DNA from: Aquamicrobium sp.
Lineage (GTDB): Bacteria; Pseudomonadota; Alphaproteobacteria; Rhizobiales; Rhizobiaceae
Length of the DNA stretch: 10,136 nt
Reading direction: 5' to 3'
Assembly (NCBI GenBank): GCA_014860725.1
Contig: JACZJD010000109.1
Location: 1 to 10,136 of the forward strand
Shown: positions 6,204-10,136 of the stretch, in pieces
How positions within the stretch are numbered: position 1 is the stretch's first letter
How the letters are laid out: the number at the start of each line of letters is the position of its first letter
Notes under the pieces: generated by a model
The model's database searches: none
Seen by the model: only the letters and a program-made list of their open reading frames with translations
What the model was told of the DNA's origin: nothing
Program-made: the position numbers and the translations under genes

Positions 6204-6950
6204 CTATTCGGGCATGCGGTAGCGGACGAAGCGGCCGGCCGGCACGTCGAAGATCAGGCCCGTCTCGGTGAGCGCCGGGCTGGCGAGCGCCGCGATCTTC
6301 TTCGCCACCTCGGAGGGATGCGGCAGTGTCTGCGGGTTCTCGCCCGGCATCGCCTGGGCGCGCATCGCCGTGCGCGTCGCGCCCGGATTGACGCAGTTGA
6401 CTCGGAGCGGCGTGTTCCTGGTCTCGTCGGCCCAGGAGCGCGACAGCGCCTCCACCGCAGCCTTGGAGGCGGCGTAAGGTCCCCAATAGGCGCGCGCCGA
6501 ATGCGCCGCGCCCGAGGACATGACGATGGCGCGGCCGGCATCCGACAGCTTCAGCAGCGGATCGACCGAGCGGATCATCCGCCACGTGGCCGTCACGTTC
6601 ACCGCCATCACCTTCTCGAACACCTTGGCTTCGACATGCCCGACGGGCGCGATGACGCCGAGGATCGCGGCGTTCGCCGCCAGCACGTCGAGCTTGCCCC
6701 AGCGCTCGTGGATCGCGCCGCCCAGCCGGTCGATGCCGGCCATGTCGGTGAGATCGAGCGGCACCAGCGTCGCCTGTCCGCCGGCTGCCCGTATCTCGTC
6801 GTCCAGCTCCTCCAGCCCGCCGACGGTGCGCGCGACCGCGACGACATGGGCGCCCGCCGCCGCGAGCTCCTTCGCCAGAAAATAGCCGATGCCGCGCGAT
6901 GCGCCGGTGACGAGGGCCACGCGGCCGGAAAGATCGAGCGTCTCGGACAT
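6204..6950 (-). CDS. Short-chain dehydrogenase/reductase (SDR)
   Basis: The 248-residue protein is a classical SDR, a cytoplasmic NAD(P)-dependent oxidoreductase. It shows the cofactor motif TGASRGIG (15-22), the ANAA variant of NNAG (92-95), Asn118, and the catalytic set Ser146, Tyr159 and Lys163 (YAASK). It also has the NPGATRT loop (188-194) after the active site. The substrate cannot be told from the sequence. The start ATG 6950 has GGGAG six bases upstream; a longer frame reaching 7247 would run through the riboswitch and promoter of the divergent gdx gene. From memory, an SDR next to purF is common in rhizobia; here gdx separates them. Confidence 0.9.
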   Translation of the reverse strand: MSETLDLSGRVALVTGASRGIGYFLAKELAAAGAHVVAVARTVGGLEELDDEIRAAGGQATLVPLDLTDMAGIDRLGGAIHERWGKLDVLAANAAILGVIAPVGHVEAKVFEKVMAVNVTATWRMIRSVDPLLKLSDAGRAIVMSSGAAHSARAYWGPYAASKAAVEALSRSWADETRNTPLRVNCVNPGATRTAMRAQAMPGENPQTLPHPSEVAKKIAALASPALTETGLIFDVPAGRFVRYRMPE

Positions 6951-7054
6951 GGCTGCTCCCGCTGTGTCGGTCCTGCCGTCGCGCCTGCGAAGGCGCACCG
7001 GCTTCCGTGCCGGATTAGCCGAATGCAGGCGCGAGGGAAACCCCCGGGAAACCC

Positions 7055-7083
7055 TTGACCGGGCGCGCGCCGCGTCCCATATC
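7055..7083 (+). promoter_or_regulatory. Candidate promoter of the riboswitch-gdx transcript
   Basis: TTGACC (7055-7060) is a near-consensus -35, and CATATC (7078-7083) a weaker -10, with a 17-base spacer. Transcription would begin near 7089-7091, exactly at the first riboswitch hairpin (7090). That position supports both calls. Confidence 0.6.
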
Positions 7084-7085
7084 GA

Positions 7086-7151
7086 CGCAGCCGGGACGAC
7101 CCGGCGCGCCCCGCGATGCGGGACGCCGCGAACGATGGGGACGGCCCCATC
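7086..7151 (+). promoter_or_regulatory. Guanidine-II (mini-ykkC) riboswitch
   Basis: Two perfect hairpins carry the ACGR loops that define this class. P1 is GCCGGG-ACGA-CCCGGC (7090-7105); CGC/GCG can lengthen it past a bulged A. P2 is GATGGGG-ACGG-CCCCATC (7134-7151). The family binds guanidinium in the two loops, which dock through their CG bases, and usually turns on downstream genes. The 28-base linker (7106-7133) is itself GC-rich and can form CCCGC-GAT-GCGGG (7110-7122). The gene 24 bases downstream is an SMR transporter of the guanidinium-exporter type, the classical partner. I see this directly in sequence; no covariance search was run. Confidence 0.93.
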
Positions 7152-7169
7152 TCCTCCATGTGAAGGAGA
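7150..7169 (+). promoter_or_regulatory. Shine-Dalgarno-hiding hairpin (expression platform)
   Basis: TCTCCT (7150-7155) can pair with AGGAGA (7164-7169), which holds the gdx ribosome site seven bases before ATG 7176. The first two bases of this hairpin (7150-7151) are also the last two of riboswitch stem P2. If guanidinium stabilises P2, the hiding hairpin is weakened and translation can start. The base pairing is seen; the switching is inferred. Confidence 0.65.
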
Positions 7170-7175
7170 AGGGCT

Positions 7176-7493
7176 ATGTCTTGGATTTATCTGTTCTTTG
7201 CCGGTCTGTTCGAGGTCGGCTGGGCCGTCGGCCTCAAATACACCCACGGCTTCACGCGGCTGACGCCGAGCCTGCTGACGGTGGCGGCGATGGCGATCAG
7301 CCTGTTCCTGCTCGGCCTTGCGCTGCGTTCGCTGCCGCTCGGCACGGCCTATGCGATCTGGACCGGCATCGGCACCATCGGCACGGCCATCCTCGGCATC
7401 GTGCTGTTCTCCGAGCCGGCCGCGGCGCTCAGGCTCGTCTGCATCGGCATGATCGCGGCCGGCATCGTCGGCCTCAAGCTGGTCTCGCCCTGA
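7176..7493 (+). CDS. gdx: Guanidinium exporter, SMR family (Gdx, formerly SugE)
   Basis: The 105-residue protein has four membrane helices (about 2-20, 30-48, 56-76, 84-103) and works as an antiparallel dimer exchanging protons for guanidinium. Glu13 is the central proton/substrate residue. [20 protein letters not shown] (10-29) is very close to E. coli SugE and separates this Gdx subtype from EmrE-like multidrug pumps, as does [13 protein letters not shown]. The riboswitch directly upstream independently supports guanidinium. The start ATG 7176 has AGGAG seven bases away. It is the only plus-strand gene between the minus-strand SDR and purF. Its stop is 12 bases from that of convergent purF, so the module is tightly fitted. 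No guanidine-degrading enzyme is visible in the window. Confidence 0.96.
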   Translation: MSWIYLFFAGLFEVGWAVGLKYTHGFTRLTPSLLTVAAMAISLFLLGLALRSLPLGTAYAIWTGIGTIGTAILGIVLFSEPAAALRLVCIGMIAAGIVGLKLVSP

Positions 7494-7505
7494 GCGTGGC
7501 GCCTC

Positions 7506-8975
7506 TCACCCGCTGCTGGCGAGCAGCGACAGCGTGCGCACGTTGCTCGTGCCTTCGAGGTCGAGCAGGCGGGTGGGGTACTCTCCGGTGAAGCAGGCGT
7601 CGCAGAACTGCGGCGCCTCCTCGTTGCGCGCGGCCTCGCCCACGGCGCGGTAGAGGCCGTCGATCGACAGGAAGCCGAGCGAATCGACGCGGATGAACTC
7701 CGCCATCTCGGCGATCGACATGCGCGAGGCGAGAAGCTTCGACTTCTCCGGCGTGTCGACGCCGTAGAAGCAGGGCGACATCGTCGGCGGCGATGCGATG
7801 CGCATATGCACCTCCCGCGCGCCCGCGTCGCGCACCAGCTGCACGATCTTCTGGCTCGTCGTGCCGCGCACGATGGAATCGTCCACCAGCACCACGCGCT
7901 TGCCCTCGATCATCTTTCGGTTGGCGTTGTGCTTGAGCTTCACGCCCATGTGGCGGATCGAATCGCCCGGCTGGATGAAGGTGCGCCCGACATAGTGGTT
8001 GCGGATGATGCCGAGTTCGAACGGGATGCCGGCCTCCTGCGCGAAGCCGATGGCAGCCGGCGTGCCGGAATCGGGCACCGGCACCACCATGTCGGCCTCG
8101 ACCGGATTCTCGCGGGCCAGCTCGATGCCGATGTTCTTGCGCACGGTATAGACGTTCCGGCCCTCGATGGTCGAATCCGGCCGCGCGAAATAGACGTATT
8201 CGAAGATGCAGAAGCGCGGCTTCTGCCTTTCGAACGGGAAGATGCTCTCGATGCCCTTCGTGGTGATGACCACCATCTCGCCGGGCTTGATGTCGCGCAC
8301 GAAGCGCGCGCCGATGATGTCGAGCGCACAGGTCTCGGAGGCGAGGATCCACGCCCCGTCGAGGTCGCCCAGCACCAGCGGCCGGATGCCGAGCGGGTCG
8401 CGGCAGCCGATCATCTTCTTGGCGGTCAGCGCCACCAGAGAGAACGCGCCCTCGATCTGCCGCACCGCCTCGATGAAGCGCGAGTTGATGTCCTTCTCGC
8501 GGCTGGTGGCGACGAGGTGCAGGATCGTCTCGGTGTCCGAGGTGGACGTGAAGATCGAGCCCTGCTTTTGCAGCGTGCGCTGCACGGTCATGGCGTTGGT
8601 GAGGTTGCCGTTGTGGGCGACCGCGATGCCGCCGTCGGCGAGCTCCGCGAACAGCGGCTGCACGTTGCGCAGGCCGGCGCCGCCGGTGGTGGCGTAGCGG
8701 GTGTGGCCGATGGCGCGGTGGCCCTTCAGCCGGTCGAGCACCGACTGCTTGGTGAAGGTGTCGCCGATCAGGCCGACATGGCGCTCGACGTGGAACTGCT
8801 GGCCGTCATAGGAGACGATGCCCGCCGCCTCCTGCCCGCGATGCTGCAGCGCATGCAGGCCGAGCGTGACGATGGCGGCCGCGTCCTGACGGCCGAAAAT
8901 GCCGAAGACGCCGCATTCGTCATGGAAGCGATCGTCCGAACCGGATGAAAACGGGGTATCGTCTGCGTCCGCCAT
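7506..8975 (-). CDS. purF: Amidophosphoribosyltransferase
   Basis: The 489-residue enzyme starts purine synthesis: PRPP plus glutamine give phosphoribosylamine. The N-terminal glutaminase has Cys21 (DECGVFG) as nucleophile after removal of a 20-residue propeptide, and HNGNLTN (121-127). The PRPP-binding motif is VVLVDDSIVRGTT (361-373). Cys256 (FCIFEY), Cys402 (SPCFYG), Cys458 and Cys461 (CDAC) match the spacing of the four [4Fe-4S] ligands of the Bacillus subtilis enzyme, so it is the iron-sulfur type and not the E. coli type. ATG 8975 has a GAGAGG about 10 bases upstream. It follows cvpA by 57 bases, probably in a radA-cvpA-purF operon. Confidence 0.98.
   Translation of the reverse strand: MADADDTPFSSGSDDRFHDECGVFGIFGRQDAAAIVTLGLHALQHRGQEAAGIVSYDGQQFHVERHVGLIGDTFTKQSVLDRLKGHRAIGHTRYATTGGAGLRNVQPLFAELADGGIAVAHNGNLTNAMTVQRTLQKQGSIFTSTSDTETILHLVATSREKDINSRFIEAVRQIEGAFSLVALTAKKMIGCRDPLGIRPLVLGDLDGAWILASETCALDIIGARFVRDIKPGEMVVITTKGIESIFPFERQKPRFCIFEYVYFARPDSTIEGRNVYTVRKNIGIELARENPVEADMVVPVPDSGTPAAIGFAQEAGIPFELGIIRNHYVGRTFIQPGDSIRHMGVKLKHNANRKMIEGKRVVLVDDSIVRGTTSQKIVQLVRDAGAREVHMRIASPPTMSPCFYGVDTPEKSKLLASRMSIAEMAEFIRVDSLGFLSIDGLYRAVGEAARNEEAPQFCDACFTGEYPTRLLDLEGTSNVRTLSLLASSG
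7511..7528. other. Hairpin at the gdx/purF convergent end
   Basis: CGCTGCT (7511-7517) and AGCAGCG (7522-7528) form a 7-bp stem around GGCG, inside the last codons of purF and 18 bases past the gdx stop. Neither side has a T run, so it may act as an mRNA 3' end block or simply reflect the codons for Leu-Ala-Ser-Ser. Weak evidence. Confidence 0.3.
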
Positions 8976-9032
8976 GGGGCCGCGCCTCTCGCCTGGTTTT
9001 CGGTTTCCGTACGCCCGTTCCGGGGCCGCCTG

Positions 9033-9572
9033 TCAGTTCTCGAGCTGCGCGCCCGAGTCGTCGTTCGTCTTCAGCCGGTCCAGAATCGTGTTCTCCGGAT
9101 CGTCGGGCAGCAGGCCCTCCAGCCAGTCGCCCACGCCTTCCAGGAGCGGCAGCGACTTCGCCTCGGCGATCCACGCCGGAGGGTTCGGCCCGACCAGCCA
9201 CGAGAAGAACAACAGGCCGACCGCAACCACAAGGATACCGCGCGCCGCTCCGTAGAGGAAGCCAAGCGTGCGGTCGAGCGCGCCGATGCGGCTGTCGATG
9301 ATGAAATCGGCGATCTTCATGGTGATGACCGTGACCACGATCAGCGCGATGAAGAAGACGATCGCCGCCGCCGCCGCGAGCTGCACCTTGTCGTTGTCTA
9401 TATAGGGACGCACATAGGGCAATACAGCGGGGTGGAAGAAATAGGCCGCCGCCGCCGCCGCGATCCAGGAGGCGATGGACAGGACCTCGCGCGAGAAGCC
9501 GCGCACCATCGCGAGCACTGCCGAAACGAGCGTGAAGCCGACGAGGACGCCGTCAAGCAGGGTGATGGGCAT
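9033..9572 (-). CDS. cvpA: CvpA family inner-membrane protein
   Basis: This 179-residue protein has four predicted membrane helices (about 5-22, 31-50, 64-88, 105-127) and a soluble, acidic C-terminal tail. RGFSREVLSIASWI (24-37) and LDRTLGFLYGAARG (99-112) are the conserved CvpA blocks. In E. coli the family is named for its need in colicin V production; its biochemical role remains unclear, with links to envelope stress. The start ATG 9572 is preceded by GGAG at short spacing. It sits between radA (51 bases upstream) and purF (57 bases downstream), all on the same strand. The cvpA-purF link is also found in enterobacteria. Confidence 0.93.
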   Translation of the reverse strand: MPITLLDGVLVGFTLVSAVLAMVRGFSREVLSIASWIAAAAAAYFFHPAVLPYVRPYIDNDKVQLAAAAAIVFFIALIVVTVITMKIADFIIDSRIGALDRTLGFLYGAARGILVVAVGLLFFSWLVGPNPPAWIAEAKSLPLLEGVGDWLEGLLPDDPENTILDRLKTNDDSGAQLEN

Positions 9573-9623
9573 TCAGCTCCACTCCGTCAGGGCAGCGGGG
9601 GGCCGCTTGCCGCCTTGGTCCCT

Positions 9624-10136
9624 TCAGTCCGCCGCGTCGCGTGCCCGCGATCCGGCAATGCGTGCGACCAGATCGGAAAGCGTAGCCGGCTGAAACGCCC
9701 GCCGTGCTTCCCGGCCGCCTTTCTCGTCGCCCGAAGCCGGCATCACCGCCTGCGAAAAACCCAGCTTTTCCGCCTCCTTGAGGCGTTGCTGGGCATGCGC
9801 GACGGGCCTGATCGCACCCGAGAGACTGATTTCGCCGAAATAGACGCAATCGACGGGAAGGGCAAGACCGGTCAGCGACGAAACCAGCGCGGCGGCCACC
9901 GCAAGGTCGGCAGCCGGCTCCGCGATGCGGTAGCCGCCGGCGACATTGAGATAGACGTCGTGCTGCGAGAAGCGCACGCCGCAATGCGCCTCCAGCACCG
10001 CCAGCACCATCGACAGCCGCGCCGAATCCCAGCCGACCACGGCCCGGCGCGGCGAGCCGGGCGGCGAGGGCGCGACGAGCGCCTGAATCTCGACCAGCAC
10101 CGGCCGCGTGCCCTCGATGCCGGCGAAGACGGCCGC
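9624..10136 (-). CDS. radA: DNA repair protein RadA, C-terminal part (partial)
   Basis: The last 170 residues are present; the zinc finger, Walker ATPase and KNRFG motif lie beyond the window edge. What is seen is the Lon-like C-terminal domain: AVFAGIEGTRPVLVEIQAL, then the PRRAVVGWDSARLSMVLAVLE block, DVYLNVAGGYRIAEPAADLA, and CVYFGEISLSGAIRPV. RadA/Sms is a hexameric helicase that promotes branch migration in recombination. The frame is open to the window edge and starts upstream of it. It is the first visible gene of the minus-strand radA-cvpA-purF cluster. Confidence 0.95.
   Translation of the reverse strand, partial: AAVFAGIEGTRPVLVEIQALVAPSPPGSPRRAVVGWDSARLSMVLAVLEAHCGVRFSQHDVYLNVAGGYRIAEPAADLAVAAALVSSLTGLALPVDCVYFGEISLSGAIRPVAHAQQRLKEAEKLGFSQAVMPASGDEKGGREARRAFQPATLSDLVARIAGSRARDAAD

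Noticed and set aside
7158..7163. ATG-TGA start-stop pair in the gdx leader, a possible minimal upstream frame
   Set aside because: It has no ribosome site before it and lies in the loop of the ribosome-site hairpin; a chance occurrence is more likely.
6951..7247. N-terminal extension of the SDR protein
   Set aside because: It would be antisense to the riboswitch and gdx start; the SDR fold begins right after ATG 6950.
7806..8948. A 380-codon plus-strand frame antisense to purF
   Set aside because: It has low-complexity composition and lies fully within a certain gene.
1..10136. CRISPR arrays, tRNA/rRNA genes, IS ends, phage genes, toxin-antitoxin pairs
   Set aside because: I found no regularly spaced repeats, cloverleaf, transposase or paired small genes in the window; codon use is uniform.

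Overview
The window looks like a chromosomal segment of a high-GC alphaproteobacterium, most likely Hyphomicrobiales (Rhizobiales; Mesorhizobium/Aquamicrobium-like). The reasons are the strong G/C third-position bias, the protein types, and the gene block psd-pssA-SDR-purF-cvpA-radA. I remember that block as conserved in rhizobia; I could not search for it. Nothing resembles a prophage, IS element, CRISPR array, tRNA or rRNA.

Left part (1-2735): the 3' end of a LysM-domain gene, whose first ~54 bases are in reverse-complement orientation relative to the rest of the LysM motif. A strong terminator follows. Next comes a two-gene unit: an ArsR-family repressor with a Cys-Cys-Cys motif, and an Atm1-type ABC exporter. 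A 29-bp dyad lies over the presumed repressor promoter and start codon. The unit ends in a hairpin overlapping the exporter stop codon.

Middle (2742-6203): a membrane-bound GGDEF diguanylate cyclase on the minus strand is divergent from psd-pssA, the two enzymes that make phosphatidylserine and then phosphatidylethanolamine. The 247-base divergent region has an 11-bp palindrome and a strong leader hairpin ahead of psd. A small exported protein of unknown function (minus strand) follows, with its own candidate promoter and terminator.

Right part (6204-10136): a minus-strand short-chain dehydrogenase, then a plus-strand SMR transporter (gdx/sugE), then the minus-strand genes radA (partial), cvpA and purF, transcribed in that order. 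The best-supported regulatory element in the window lies ahead of gdx. It is a guanidine-II (mini-ykkC) riboswitch with two perfect hairpins carrying ACGA and ACGG loops. A candidate promoter places the transcript start at the first hairpin. A downstream hairpin can hide the Shine-Dalgarno sequence and shares two bases with the second riboswitch stem. Gdx with its riboswitch appears to be a self-contained guanidinium-export module set into an otherwise housekeeping neighbourhood.

Most of the window is housekeeping sequence. The observations most worth checking are the inverted LysM half, the riboswitch with its overlapping expression platform, and the operator-like dyad on the ArsR start.
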